Positions 23,599 through 35,185 are shown, counted from the first letter of the stretch. The stretch is DNA of 64,000 nucleotides from Dioszegia crocea (GCA_001600615.1 BCKK01000001.1:3524806-3588805), one strand, 5' to 3'. The notes: a model not told the origin generated them from the sequence alone. Translations and numbers: made by a program.

Positions 23599-25736
23599 CT
23601 ATGACCCCCCCTTGTTCATCCCCAACCAGCTCATCATCCGCCCAAAGCTAGGCGACTTAGCGTGTCTCCCTCCTTCCTTACTCGGCGAACCCGGCGCAGA
23701 CCCATTAGGCGTCTTTACGTCGGTATTTATCCGCGCCTGACCCGGTGTAGCAGCCCACTCTCCCTCCAATCCTCTATGTAGCGAAAGCGGCAAGAAGACT
23801 CTCGGCTGTCCAGCAATGATGGGTACTGTCAATCCTCCTCTTGCATCGGTTGCAAAGACGTGTCCCGAAATCACGTCAATGACGGGTATGAGCGGTTTGT
23901 AGCCCGTTTGCGTGGGCAAGATTTGCAGTACAACGGGGACAGATCGAGAGCCGTAGTTGGTCAAGATTGATAGAAGGGGGGACTTTGTCAAGACGATGGT
24001 GTGCGCGTTGAGTCGAGCGGCGCGCATGAGGGTGGTGAGATAGGTAGGATGGCGAGAAGAGGCTACTCGGCGTGCAGCATTTAGGCGACGGAAGAAGCTG
24101 TATAGCTCCTGTAAGTTTAGCTTGAGTTCCCCAGACGCGAATGTACCACGCTCGACTCACCGTATTTGTGTCATATCCATGCTGCCAGACGGCTTCTCGG
24201 TTGAAAGGGTCTTCGCCCCCAGTCATGCTCTGGTCATCAGCACAAGTCTGATGGAAGGATGAAGACCGTACATGTTCCTGTCCACTATACACAATGGGGA
24301 AGCCATCATTGACGAATGGATATACGGCGGCGTTCTTGACGAGCTACCCATCAGCAATCGTCGCTGAATACGTACGTGAAGGGGACTCACAGCTGAATCT
24401 CTTGCTAGACCCGCCAGCCTTGGGAAATCATGGTTACTGTCAATCAGCGGGGATCATGGGGGATCGGTTGAATCGCCACGTACTCCAGGAAAGACCCCAG
24501 CAGAGCAGGCGAAGGTAGAAGCTTATGAACCTTTCCAACCATGTCGACGAGATCACCGATATTGCCGGACGTTGTCTGGAAAGCTCGACGGAGATGGAAG
24601 AAGGTCGCAAAGTCCAATATGGAGGCCATAGACTGTTGTTGATATGGTGCAAGATAGGCAGGATCTGGACCAGTCAGCCCTTGGGCCAAGTACAGCGTCT
24701 CAAGACTTACCCCCGTGCAAGACTTCGCCCATTGCTGGTACACCGCCCGCAGCGACAAAGTCGGGCCAAAAGTCTTTTCTGACGTGCTTGAGAGTATCCA
24801 CCCGTAAGAAATCGATATGGAAGTGATTGACCATGGTGTTTACCCATTGATGTAACGCCTGGATAACCTTGGGGGACTCGGTATTTAGATCGGGCAGTTC
24901 AGGTCCTAGCCAGCCTGAGAGTCAGCTGTGTGTCGGGCCCGCGAAAAAGAGGTGGGGAATACTTACACATCTCTACCTGCTGCTGATTCTCCCAGTCTTT
25001 GGGGTAACACCTCGGGTGGAAATCCTCGGGACTGTTGAAGGGTCCATAATGTGGACCTGGGAAGAAGCTAGCTTCAGATTCGGCGCCGACGTGATTAGCA
25101 ACCTTATGAGTCAGCACATATTCGAATGGTGTAGCAGCTGGAGCTCCCTCGTATAGTGAAGACTTACCACATCCACCATCAGATACATCCCCCGCTGGTG
25201 TAGCGCCGCCGACAGATCCAGCAAATCCTTCATTGAGCCAAAGTGCGGATTTAGCTCTGGCCAGTCAGCGCATTGCTTTCACAGCATTCGTTTCGGGTCA
25301 AATGAGACTCGCTGTAGATGTCTGCAGACCAGTAGCCTATTCTTCATCAGCTTGAGGCCTGTCATCAGGCTTGAGCTGCAGCGGGGCACGCACCATGGTA
25401 AGGCTCATCGCTCCCTGGGGCAACTTCGATATTGGCTACTATTGGACTTATCCACACTGTCCATCAGCCCAACTCTCGTTCTCATGGAAGCAACTCACCA
25501 GTATCGAAGCCCATCCCTTGTATATAATCTAATCTCTGCTCAATGCCTTTCCAATCACCTCCACAGTACTTCTTCTCGGCCAGCTCGCATGGCGCGTAGA
25601 CACCATCAGAGCGCGCAAACCGATCCGTCAGGACCTGGTATATCGATCGATGACGAAGGTCTGGCTGTGATAGCGCGTGTGCAGGCACGCATGAGGAGAG
25701 TAGAGCGAGCGCGAGGGGTAAGAGGTGAGGGAGCAT
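23599..25736 (-). CDS. Secreted alpha-amylase, glycoside hydrolase family 13
   Basis: A multi-exon gene with signal peptide [20 protein letters not shown] at the start (cleavage near AHA-LSQPD). GH13 landmarks in order: [55 protein letters not shown], region I as VDVVANHVG, region [12 protein letters not shown] with the catalytic Asp nucleophile, region III MGEVLHGD with the acid/base Glu, region IV FLDNHDFPR with the transition-state Asp, then PIVYSGQE and a C-terminal beta domain. It hydrolyses alpha-1,4-glucan outside the cell. There is no obvious starch-binding domain; the tail is Ser/Gly/Lys-rich ([17 protein letters not shown]). One intron (25257-25312) appears to start with GC rather than GT. 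Many introns, all about 45-60 nt. Confidence 0.93.
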
Positions 25737-26063
25737 TGCTGATTAGGTGAGACGCGCCGGCTGGGGGCGAGTATTATGTTGTCGGAAAGCTCAGGGCGAT
25801 GCTCATGATACCAGACCTATGTAGATGACGCTGACGATCGGTAGGACGCAGTGATAGCCGAGGAGGAGACACGGCTTGTATATACAGATGTGATGGTGAA
25901 GTATAGGTGGCTCCGACTTTTGGTCTAAACTTTGGCACAATTGGCACCCTCGACGCGACTGATCTTGGCTTTCGGGCCCCTCATACCAAAGCTTGGCAGA
26001 CTTCAATGGCCATGGCTCATACGAAAGGGAAGATGCCCTCGAGAGGTGCCATAATCGCATTGT
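25737..26063. other. Intergenic: amylase promoter side, 3' flank of APN1
   Basis: Both neighbours are on the minus strand. The region has TATA-like AT tracts on the minus strand near 25875-25885 but no recognised exon. Confidence 0.45.
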
Positions 26064-27933
26064 CTACTCGTCCCCTTCATCATCCTCGTCCTCCTCGCCC
26101 TTCTTCGCTTTCCCCTTGCCCTTCTTCGCAGCCGGCTTCTTCTTCTCCTTGGGCGGATTCATCACATCCCTAACTTTTCGCCATTCTTCCTTGATGCCTT
26201 CTTCCTGCTCTGCCCACTCATCATCAGGAATCGCCTGAATTCTATAGAGAAGCGCGATCTCTTTGACCCAAATGGCCAGTTCCCCCACATCTAGTGGATT
26301 CTCCGCAGCGGGTGTCTCCAGAATCAATGGGATACCAGACATTAGCGGATCTCTCATGATCTGCCGGAACCCGGATAGTCCAATGTTGCCACTGCGCCCG
26401 TTAGACTGTGATATCCGGGAGTGATGGACACACTTACAGGCCAATGTTCTCATGTAAATCCTTTTTCTCTCCTAGACCCATTTTGGAGTCATTTAAATGT
26501 ATACCGGCCAAATACCCATTACCAACTTTTTCGTCAAACTCCTTCATCACATTGGCGTACGTCTCGGGGGTCCTGATGTCGTAGCCGGCAGCGAAGAGGT
26601 GACAGGTATCGAGGCAGACTCGGACACGAGTCTTATCTTCTACCAGCGCAATGATCGACGATAGGTCATGGAATGTAGTCCCAATGATGTTGGACCCAGC
26701 ATTTGCCTGAATTGTCGGCTTCGCACTCAGGGAGACGCGAAGGGCTTACCATGTTCTCGATGACACAGACTACTTCAGGGACGTCTTTGTGCACCTGATT
26801 GATGGCTTTGGCGATGGTAGCATAACTCTCCTCACGAGTGCAGGCTCCGACAGTCGATCCTGGGCTAGACACATCAGCGCAGCGCTTTGGTCAAATTGCG
26901 GTTCACGTACTGCCAATTGTACAACTTCAGTCCCAGTTGGTGACAGCGATGAATGTCATCTTTGAAACATTCGTAGGCTTGCGCCCATTTGACCCTGTTC
27001 ACTCAGTACATATGGTAAAGAACTTCGGGGTCGTGACTTACGGATCTGGATTCCTGATACGTTAGCAAGGACCGTTCTGGCCACAGATCAACCTACCCGA
27101 GATTTATCAGATAGCTTCCATGTACCAGGATGGATTCTGGGTCATAGCCCATACCTTCCGAGTCAGCACTTTCATTTCATTACACAATCCCTGGCTTCAA
27201 CGTTTAACTCACCACCCTGATCTATCGGCTTCATCAGATCTCTAAATCGCTCGATCGCCTCCTCCTCGTATGGACTACTCTTCCATGTTCTTTGACTCTT
27301 CAAAAACAGCGCCAGTCCGTTCGCGCCTGCCTTGCCCGCTCTCAGCAAAGCCGCGGCTGGTCCACCCGCCATTGAGACGTGCGCTCCCAGTAACATTGGG
27401 CGTTGGGTGTTCAGGCCCACATCGCCTACGCCTCCGTTCTTCGGCACAGACAGTGGAGGCAGGGTAAAGACTGGATGCCCTTGTCGAGATGGATGTGAGG
27501 ACGGCTCGAGATCAGGGGGTGGGAACGCCTTCGCCTTTGGTTTCTTCTTAGGCTTGACCTCTGCCTCTCCATCTTCAGCCGCCTCTGCTTTCGCTTTTGG
27601 CTTCGCCTTAGCTTTAGCCTTCGCCTTTGGAGCTTTCTCCTCCATCTCCTCCGAGCCTCCCTCGTCCTCTTCCTCTTCCTTCTTCACCACCTTCGCTGCG
27701 CTGGACCCTTTGCTCGCCCGAGGCTTCTTCACCGCAGGCTCCTCGTCACTCTCCTCTTCCTTGACTGCGACTGCGCTCTTCGCGGCAGAAGCGGTTTTGG
27801 ATGCCCTTGCGGGTCTGCTCGGAGTTCCATTTCCGTTTGACGCCTTGACAGCCGGCTTAGGTACATCGGATAGGTCAGATGAAGCTGATCTGTCTCGCTT
27901 GACGCTAGCCGAACCGACTGACTTTCGCGGCAT
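26064..27933 (-). CDS. APN1: AP endonuclease, endonuclease IV family (APN1)
   Basis: Starts MPRKSVGSASVKRDRSASSD with a long Lys/Ala/Glu-rich N-terminal extension (KAKAKAKAKPKAKAE; likely nuclear targeting and DNA contact), then the TIM-barrel core. Core blocks: MLLGAHVSMAGG, GANGLALFLKSQRTW, ILVHGSYLINLGNPDP, WAQAYECFKDDIHRCHQLGL, VVCVIENM, IIGTTFHDLSSIIAL, RVCLDTCHLFAAGYD, AGIHLNDSKMGLGEKKDLHE, IGLSGFRQIMRD, IPLILETP. All metal-ligand positions (His, Glu, Asp of the VHGSYLIN, ENM, CLDTCH, HLNDSK, DLHE and LETP blocks) are present, so a working three-zinc enzyme for base excision repair is expected. The C-terminal tail KEKKKPAAKKGKGKAKKG adds a second basic patch. A second, divergent member of this family lies at 51721-54278. 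Confidence 0.95.
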
Positions 27934-28281
27934 GATGAGGGATAGTGGCCGAACGAGAGCAGGAGCGATTTGAATCAGAGGTCTGCGAAGGCGTGCCGAT
28001 TGGATTGCTCGCTGAATATTGAGCGTAGATCCCTCTGAGTACGTATGACAGAAGCAGAGGCAAGGGACAACCCCTCCGACAGTCTTCGAACTTCGAGATA
28101 TACAGCGAGATCTGACTAATGAGCATGACGTAAATGGAGTCTCCGAGAACTTCCGCTAGTTCCGGGGGACTTCTTCCAGCTCAGTCTATTTGGCTCGATC
28201 TCTGCCATCTCTCATCTACACTTCCACCCATACGCATCCCATCACACACAGTGACCTATAAACCAGACACAAGCCACAAGA
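27934..28281. promoter_or_regulatory. Bidirectional promoter APN1 / SDHAF4
   Basis: Divergent 348-bp spacer without a recognised exon. A TATA-like cctataaacc occurs at about 28255-28264, close to the SDHAF4 start codon. Confidence 0.45.
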
Positions 28282-28717
28282 ATGTCATCTATTATCCGTT
28301 CTGCCATCCTTTCCTCCCGGTCCCTGGCTGGACCGAGTCGCCTCCCCCTTCTCCGCCGACCCCTATCATCATCCGCCACCCTCCTCCGCGATACAAAGAA
28401 CTATGCTCGCCCAGGCCCGCCCTCTCTCCCCAAAGAGGACCAGGCTGAGTTTGACGCCCTTGTCAAAGCCAACGAGACGATCGGGGCTACGCCGGCAATC
28501 ACAAAGCCAGCCAGCGAGATCGAGCACCGAGATATCCGTCGTGGGCCTCGGCCAGAGTTTGAGGGGGACGTTAACCCCAAGACGGGAGAAAGAGGGGGAC
28601 CTAAGGTGGATCCATTCAAGGCTGGGGATGGGGATTGGCAATATGCGGGGAGAGTGACAGTATGTCATAACAAAGCTGCATAGGAACGAGAAGTAGCTGA
28701 CGTCGCAGGATTTCTAG
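28282..28717 (+). CDS. SDH8: Succinate dehydrogenase assembly factor 4 (DUF1674)
   Basis: Two exons (28282-28659 and a 9-nt last exon 28709-28717) give 128 aa. N-terminus MSSIIRSAILSSRSLAGPSR is a typical mitochondrial presequence, Arg/Ser-rich without acids. The C-terminus carries the diagnostic DUF1674 block: FEGDVNPKTGERGGPKVDPF, then GDGDWQYAGRVTDF. The final DF comes only from the tiny last exon, since reading through the intron gives an unrelated tail; the family ends with this RVTDF, which confirms the join. Sdh8/SDHAF4 binds flavinylated Sdh1 in the mitochondrial matrix and shields it before joining Sdh2. Convergent with the large repeat-protein gene about 95 bp downstream. Confidence 0.93.
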
Positions 28718-28811
28718 TAACAGTATGATGCATCATAATGAGATTCCATGGTCTTAGCCTGCGCCTTAGCTCCATGACCATTCACTCCTCTACGATGATG
28801 ATCCTTCATGA

Positions 28812-31800
28812 TCAATATCCCATTGAATTAGCTACGAATAATCCTAATACCATCGCCCCTCCAGCATACCCGAATTGCGCCGCGCCAGCGGCGTACTTGC
28901 CCGAACTCTGCCGCCCGACTGGCGTCGTAGTCGACAACCAAGCCCCACCTCCGGCTGCTATGATGATGCCGATGATGTCTCGCCCCTGACCAAACACCGC
29001 ATCTTCTGCTGCCCATATCGCATTCTCCGCCGTCGCCAATGTTGGCACAGCACCGCTCACGACATACCGGACTGGCCTGGCAACCGCGCCAACGTACTGG
29101 AAATCCTGCTCCAGCTTCGCGATGATGAGCAAAACCAAGGCGGCGAGGATCCCATATTGGATCTTCTTGTCGATATACTTCGTGGGGGTGTAACTTCGAG
29201 TTGGGAAGCCCCGCATGTAATCGAAGAGCAGCGGTAACGAGACGATGAGAGCGGCGATCAACATTCTGGCCAGCCGATTGGCATCGCGTGGTCCGCCCTC
29301 ATACACTGGTACGTCGACACGTGCCTGGATAGGTCCGCGCGCGGGACCGAACACTCCACCAATGTTGATGGGGATGTCCGAGCCTTGCGCGTGAACGTTG
29401 TTGATGTTTATGCCCGAGGGAAGCTCAAACATGCGGGCAGGCTCGGATGCTACCCAATTGGCCGATGGACTTGATTGGGAACCAGGTGGTAGGATTATGC
29501 CCTTTTTGGTGGTCGATCTGGCGACTGCGGACATGAGAAGGAGGAGAGGGACGAGGATGCACAAGGCAAGTAGCAGTTTCTTGGGAGTGAAGAATGATCC
29601 CCCGTCTGTCTCTTCCTTCCGCTTCCTTCTGCGCCTTTCTTCTGACGATTCAGGTACTGCAGATTCGGTATCATCCCCACCTGCCTCCGCCAATCGCCTC
29701 GCAGCTCTGTCCGCCTTCTCTTTCTTCCGCCTTGCCTCCTCGGTTCCGCCTGCGGGGCGCTCACTCCTTCCAGCCGACCTATCCTCCCTGGCCCTTTCGC
29801 CCTTTTCCTTAGCTTCTTCCGCCCTCCGCTTTACGTCCTTTTCCTTTTCCCGTAACGCCGCTTTGTCCGCATCCAGCTTTTCCCTTTCCCTCTTGATCTC
29901 GCTCTTTTCTCTATCAAGCTTCTTCTTCCCCTCGTCCAGTGCCTGTTTATCTGCCTCTCTCCTGGCCTTGTCTTTCTTCACATCTCTTTCATCCTTTTTC
30001 ACCGCCTCTTTCTCAGCCCTGACCTTCGACTTATCCTTTTCGACCGTTGCCTTCTCATCCTCCTGCTTTTGCCCTTTCGCGTTCAACCTTTTCTTATCAT
30101 CATCCACCTTTTTCTTCGCTTCATCAACCTTTTGCTTGTCCCTGTCGACCTCTCTTTTCCCCTTCTCAGCATCTCCCTTCACCTTGGCGGCCTCACTCCT
30201 CGCCTTTTGTCCATCCGCCTTGGCGTCCTGGACCTTGACCTGGTCGTCCTTCACCTTTTTCTTGTCAACATCAACCTTCTTCTTCTCATCTGCCACCTTC
30301 TTGGTTTTATCGTCCAGCTTTGCAGTATCGGATTCCTGCTTCTTTTTGGCTTCCGTGTGCTTCTTCTCTCGGCCTGCAAGTTCCTTCTCCCTCTTGTCCA
30401 GCTCCTTTTGTGCTTTGGGATCTGCTGATGCAGCAGTCTTCGCAGCCTTCGCGTCGGCTCCAGTAACGCCTGCCGCGTCTTTCCCTTTACCATCCTTCCC
30501 GCTAGTCGACTTCGCCTGCGTTGTCGGCATCCCCGTCGCCGGGTCTATCGGTAGCCCTGACTTCAGATCGACCTCCTTGCCCGTCGTGGGGTCGATGGGG
30601 AACGGTTTGCCTGTTTTGGGGTCAATGAGATTACCGTTCTTGTCCTTTTTGGGCTTCTCGACGGGCTTTCCGGTAGCTGGGTCCAGCTCTCGGCCTTTGG
30701 AATCGACAGGCTTACCAGTATTCGGGTCGACGGGCAGCACTTTGCCATCCTTATCGACGTACTTCCCTTCGGCATTCTTCTTCAAAGGCGTCCCGGTTTT
30801 CCCCGTCGCTGGGTCGATCGGTTTCTTCGTCTCCGGGTCGAGCGGCTTACCGGTCTTCTTATCGATCGGATACGCCTTCCCCGTCTTAGGATCGATCAGT
30901 GTCCCCTCGGTATTCTTATACGGCTTGTCAGTCGGTTTACCGGTCTGATGGTCCATTGCCAGCCCAGTCTTCTTGTCGATCGCCTGGCCGGTCTTCTTAT
31001 CGACAGGATATTCCTTGCCGGTTTTAGGATCGACAAGTTTCCCCTCAAGATTGTTATACGGCTTATCGGTCGGTAAACCCGTCTGCGGATCAATAGGCTT
31101 CTTCGTCTTTGCGTCGATCGCTTGCCCTGTCTTCTCATCCACAGGGTAAGGCTTGCCCGTTTTGGGATCGACCAGGAGTCCGTCGGCGTTGACTTTGGGT
31201 TTAGGGAATGGCTTGCCTGTTCTGGGATCTAGGGGCCGGCTCGCTTTAGGGTCAAGAGGGAGGCCAGAGATTGGGTCGACGGGGTACGGCTTGCCAGTTT
31301 TGGGATTGATGAGATTACCATCTTTGTCCTTCTTCACTTTCTGACGAGTTAGCAGTCTGGCTTTGCGATTGCTGATGGGTACTTACCGCTTCTATGCTTT
31401 TCTCCTTTCTCTGCTTCCCATCTTCCCCTTCCGCACTCTACGGCATCAGCATTTTTCTTCTAAAACCTGATATCCAGCGGTACTCACCTCGCTGTCCCAG
31501 CCAAAGTGCAGGGCCAACAACACCACGATCAGCAAAAGAAGGGCGAGTCCCAAACCTGGTAAATCGACAATTCCCAATATCGCACCTCCCTCTTGGCCCT
31601 CAGCAGCACCCGCCTCCAACACTAAAGTTCCATTGCCCAGAGCGGTATTATTCCGGCTCGGCAAGCCCATGCCTGGCGGTCTCGCGGCACACGCCTCGGG
31701 ATAGAGCTCGCACCAGTGTGAGTTGACCGCTGAGGCATCTGGAAACAGACCTGGAATGGCGGCGATGTTGACTTGCTGTGAGTTGTGTGAGATCTCGCCA

Positions 31801-32117
31801 GACATGGTACGGGGAGCTCCCACTTCGCCACTGACGTCGACGTCGGCAGAGTATGGGATCCAGCTATCGGGGTATTCCTCTTCCCATAATTCCTCATATT
31901 CGTCGTCCCAAAAATCGTCCGATATGGTGATCTCCCCATCATCACCTTCCTCATCAAACCCATACGAGACCTCTGGCGCCTCACCGTCCCATACTGCCTG
32001 ATCATCGGCGAGGTCTAAATAGCCGCCCCTAATGTCGTCTACCTCTTCGGAAGGGTAGATATAGCCGTAACCTTCATCGTCACCTGGATCGTCCGGCAGA
32101 GCATAGCGCTCACTCAT
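28812..32117 (-). CDS. Large multi-pass membrane protein with six 46-residue repeats and a charged coiled coil
   Basis: Three exons (32117-31488, 31437-31387, 31340-28812), all joined in phase 0, give 1,069 aa. Order: an acidic N-terminal domain of about 180 residues (MSERYALPDDPGDDEGYGYI); a membrane span (LGLALLLLIVVLLALHF); six tandem repeats of about 46 residues with the theme G-x-L-(V/I)-DPKTGK-x-YP-(V/I)-D; about 290 residues of Lys/Glu/Asp/Ala heptad-like coiled coil; a second span (KLLLALCILVPLLLLMSAVA); a Pro/Gly-rich loop; and at least three further hydrophobic segments (MLIAALIVSLPLLFDYM, YGILAALVLLIIAKLE, DIIGIIIAAGGGAWL) to a short end MVLGLFVANSMGY. No signal peptide is seen. 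I do not recognise the family; organelle or plasma membrane tethering is only a guess. Confidence 0.85.
30540..31340 (-). repeat. Six in-frame tandem repeats (about 138 bp, 46 aa each)
   Basis: Units start near DKDGNLINPKTG, NADGLLVDPKTG, LEGKLVDPKTGKEYP, TEGTLIDPKTGKAYP, AEGKYVDKDGKVLP and KNGNLIDPKTGKPFP. Each unit contains two to three internal copies of a D-x-x-TG-x-P sub-motif, so the repeat itself has an inner period of roughly 10-12 residues. Units 2-4 are the most alike, pointing to recent unit duplication. Confidence 0.85.
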
Positions 32118-32380
32118 CCTCGGGGCAGACGCTCTTGTGTCATTTTTCAATGTCGGTTAGGAAACATCCGCATTTCTTGAAGGCGCTTGCTCATACGGAG
32201 GGCTGGGGCTCGGGGATAGGGTTGAAAGGAAGGTTCGCCGGGATCACCAAAGGATGATCTCATATCCTGGCGCACTCCACTGGGGGTTCCCAACAAGCTC
32301 GCTAAGAGTCCCGGCAGACAAATCGACCCTATACATCTGCTCAGGTGGATTGAGCGGACAAAAGTGCATGCGTGACGAAG

Positions 32381-33806
32381 TCAAGGGGGACCATTTATGT
32401 ATTTCGCTGGACCTGCCTTCTTACTGTCTTTAGATGAAGGGGCAGTAGCCGAGGCTCGAGTGCTGACCAAGTAGGTCAAGCCTACAATCATCAAACAGAG
32501 GATGATGGTAGCCTCTTGCCAGTTTTCGAAGCCTCCACTCTCTTCGACGCTCGATGTAATCAGTGCTGCAGGTGTCAGCCGTGGTTGGACTTTGATTGAC
32601 ACGCCGTGCGACAGACTTACGCGGGGGCAGAATAGGAACCCTGACTGGTACAGGCTGAATCTTCCTCATTACCATGGGCTTCACCTCCGGTTTCTTCCTG
32701 ATTACTCGCCGCTTCTTACCGCCACCTGCAGGATCAGCGACAACCCGAGGACGAGACCTAGTCTGACTCACTCTCTATATTGACCAGCATAGACCCCTGC
32801 TTCCGTCCACAGGCTGAATCCCGACTGCACTGCTTTGGACCCTCAGCCTTCTTGCCCATCATCGACGCCATCTGCACAGCCTGCATCTGCTGAGCTTGCT
32901 GCTGCTGTTGCATCATTTGACTCATCATCATCATTTGCATCGTCTCGCCCAGATTCACTCCGGGCGCGGCCGCGGCGGCGGCGGGTGCAGGTGGGGGTTG
33001 ATTGGTGGCGTATACTTGGGTCTGGGGACTGCAGGGTCAGCTTAGTTTCAGCGTGGATGGAATGGAAAAGCTCACTTGCTAGGATGGAATCGATCTTGCG
33101 AGGGTCGGCGATACGTGCGAGACTCTTGTCGCGGGGCTCGATAACGGGGACGATCATACCAGTCATCATCGTCTCGTCGATCGCGGGGTGGACGAGACTG
33201 ATCATCCCAACGCTGGTCGTATCGGGCGCGAGGACGGCCCTTCTCCCTTTCCCGGCCTTGACTACGCGTTTCTGACTGCTGATGATAGAGTTCTGCTTGT
33301 GGTCGTCGAGCATGATTCTGGATTGGCGGAGGAGCAGCGGATTGGTGTTCGTCTGGCGGCGATGAAGGGGTGTCGGCAAGGTCATGGCGCGATATCTCGC
33401 GAATGTACTGATAGCCCTCGTACGGGTTCTGCACCGATTCGCCTGGAATTCCACCCAGATGTGGATGTGCCTCGCCTGGTGGATGGTGAGCTTGTGAGGG
33501 GTAGAGATGATCGGGAGGTGGCCCTTGAAGGGAGTCATCCTGGAGACGCAATGAATCGTCCTCTCCTAGATGTTCATCTCCGTCGAAGGGGGATGCCAGA
33601 TTTGGATCCACAAACTCAGCACCGTCTTCGATTGTGGGAGCGTCATGATTGGTCGAAGTTTCAAGCCAATCTGTGTGAAAGTCGGCATCTAGCTGTTCTT
33701 GTACGGTTGGGTATCTAGATAGTCAGCTTGACGGCCGCAACGCTCAGCTAGTGACTCACCCGGGAAATCCCCCCGGCGGACCTTTTGGAGACTGAGCTTC
33801 GTCCAT
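32381..33806 (-). CDS. Hypothetical C-terminally membrane-anchored protein
   Basis: First exon reads MDEAQSPKGPPGGFPG and joins across GTGAGT…CTAG (about 33715-33758) to YPTVQEQLDADFHTDW. The middle is hydrophilic: HHPPGEAHPHLGGIPGE, an Arg/Asp/Tyr-rich stretch (DRRDDDDWYDRPRYRAPRQE), an Ala/Gln/Met-rich stretch (TMQMMMMSQMMQQQQQAQQM), then KKRRVIRKKPEVKPMVMRK. One membrane helix (ATIILCLMIVGLTYLV) lies near the end and is followed by a short tail SKDSKKAGPAKYINGPP. This is the shape of a tail-anchored or single-pass protein with its long N-terminus in the cytosol. No family recognised. It lies head-to-tail upstream of the large repeat membrane protein. Interior intron positions are approximate. 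Confidence 0.7.
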
Positions 33807-34186
33807 CTTGAGCGATTGTTATCCGAAGTCGCCACAGTTAATACAATGCACTCACTCATACATCGATGATCAGCCCCAAGGTGACGCCGGTACATAAGTT
33901 GCCGCACAGGAGACTACGTCAAAGGAAGGACGAAAGGGGGTTGAAACAAAGCAAGGGTCGAATCACAGAACAAGACCCCAAATCGACACTGATCCAGACT
34001 TACCTGATATGAGCGCTATTCAGTGGATGGTGTGTTGGGCAACTTCGAGTGTTGTGGCTGACTGGCATTAATGGATGATAGCCCGCTCATACATATACAC
34101 GCCAACTTTCGCGTAGGTACGCTTCTACTCATGCTATTGACGGGTATATTACAGCTCGCTTCTGAACGATTCGTTCCCCCCTGTCA
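33807..34186. other. Intergenic: promoter of the tail-anchored protein gene
   Basis: Lies between two minus-strand genes. No exon recognised and no clear repeat. Confidence 0.4.
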
Positions 34187-34837
34187 TCAGAACCTTCCCA
34201 CCAGCTGTGGGGCCATATGCGCTGGCATACCCTCGAGCGGTCCGCCAGGCAACGACGCATACGGTACATCTGCCTTCCCCACCGAGAAGCAATAACGCCT
34301 ATAATCAGGCTTGGTATAACGCCAAAACTTCGGTTGACCATACGAGTGTGCACGCGGCATAACACTCGCCCAGCCGAAGAAAGGAGTAGGACCGAATCCT
34401 AGGTCATGGAGTGGTTGAGCTACCGACAGGGGATGAGGACGGGGTATTCCTGGACCTGGCGGCATTGCGAAGAATGGCGGAGTCATATGGGGAGGGGGCA
34501 TGAAGTGGGGTAGCTGGGGCTGTTGGAATGGGCCTTGTGGGTCTGGGAAGTACTGGGGGAATAACGGTGGTGGGGGTAACGAGTGCGTCTGATGTTTGGG
34601 TGACTCGTAAGTGTTGGGCGATTCCTGGGGGGATGATCGTTGAGCCTCTTCACAGCGTTGGCAAGACGCGGTGAAGGGCTTTCTCGGCGGCGAGGCACAT
34701 TGAGGGCGCTGACAGGCCGCACCGTTGCGACTTGAGCGGGCTGTAGTTGATGCAGAATGTCTTGGTGTTGTGGCAGAGCGTAAGGGATTGGAGTATGACC
34801 TGGATCCGGCATCGGCGAACGAGACCGCCTTCTTCAT
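34187..34837 (-). CDS. Proline-rich hypothetical protein
   Basis: A single open frame of 216 aa from ATG at 34837 (MKKAVSFADAGSRSYSNPLR). The middle is Pro/Phe/His-rich (LPPPPLFPQYFPDPQGPFQQ, HFMPPPHMTPPFFAMPPGPG), and the C-terminus is more ordered (FFGWASVMPRAHSYGQPKFW, YTKPDYRRYCFSVGKADVPY). No membrane span. The upstream ATG at 34928 would need an in-phase intron that I could not find, so the start is uncertain. Function unknown; the composition suggests a scaffold or RNA-associated protein, which is only inference. Confidence 0.55.
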   Translation of the reverse strand: MKKAVSFADAGSRSYSNPLRSATTPRHSASTTARSSRNGAACQRPQCASPPRKPFTASCQRCEEAQRSSPQESPNTYESPKHQTHSLPPPPLFPQYFPDPQGPFQQPQLPHFMPPPHMTPPFFAMPPGPGIPRPHPLSVAQPLHDLGFGPTPFFGWASVMPRAHSYGQPKFWRYTKPDYRRYCFSVGKADVPYASLPGGPLEGMPAHMAPQLVGRF

Positions 34838-35185
34838 TCTTGATGTTTCGCTTGTGGGGATCGAGTAGTGGCACCTCAATCAACCGCAACAAGCGACCAG
34901 CTCGACCGGCTGTAAGCAGACTCGCCATCTGATTGTACTGTACGGATTCGAGGCTCTCCTTTCATCCTTTGATGAAGGGATTCTACCCCTTCGCAGGGGT
35001 CAAGGAGTCGAGTCCGCGGGTTTGTCTGAGTCAATCGCCAAGTGAGGTACAAGCAAACAATATTAACATTGGGGACACAACATGAGCTAATACAAGTATG
35101 GGTTATTGTTACAATCTGTGACTAGTTCACAAATGTTGATACACTTCTTGCCTTCTTCCTTGCTCACCACCCCTCGATTGAAACG
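34838..35185. other. Intergenic between two low-complexity genes
   Basis: Upstream side of the Pro-rich gene. A minus-strand peptide MASLLTAGRAGRLLRLIE starting at 34928 may be a 5' exon, but I could not join it. Nothing else recognised. Confidence 0.35.

Noticed and set aside
27332..27973. 213-aa open frame on the plus strand
   Set aside because: Antisense of the Lys/Ala-rich N-terminus of APN1.
29398..30948. 516-aa open frame on the plus strand
   Set aside because: Exact antisense of the repeat and coiled-coil part of the large membrane protein; its Phe/Ser-rich composition is the mirror of Lys/Glu codons.
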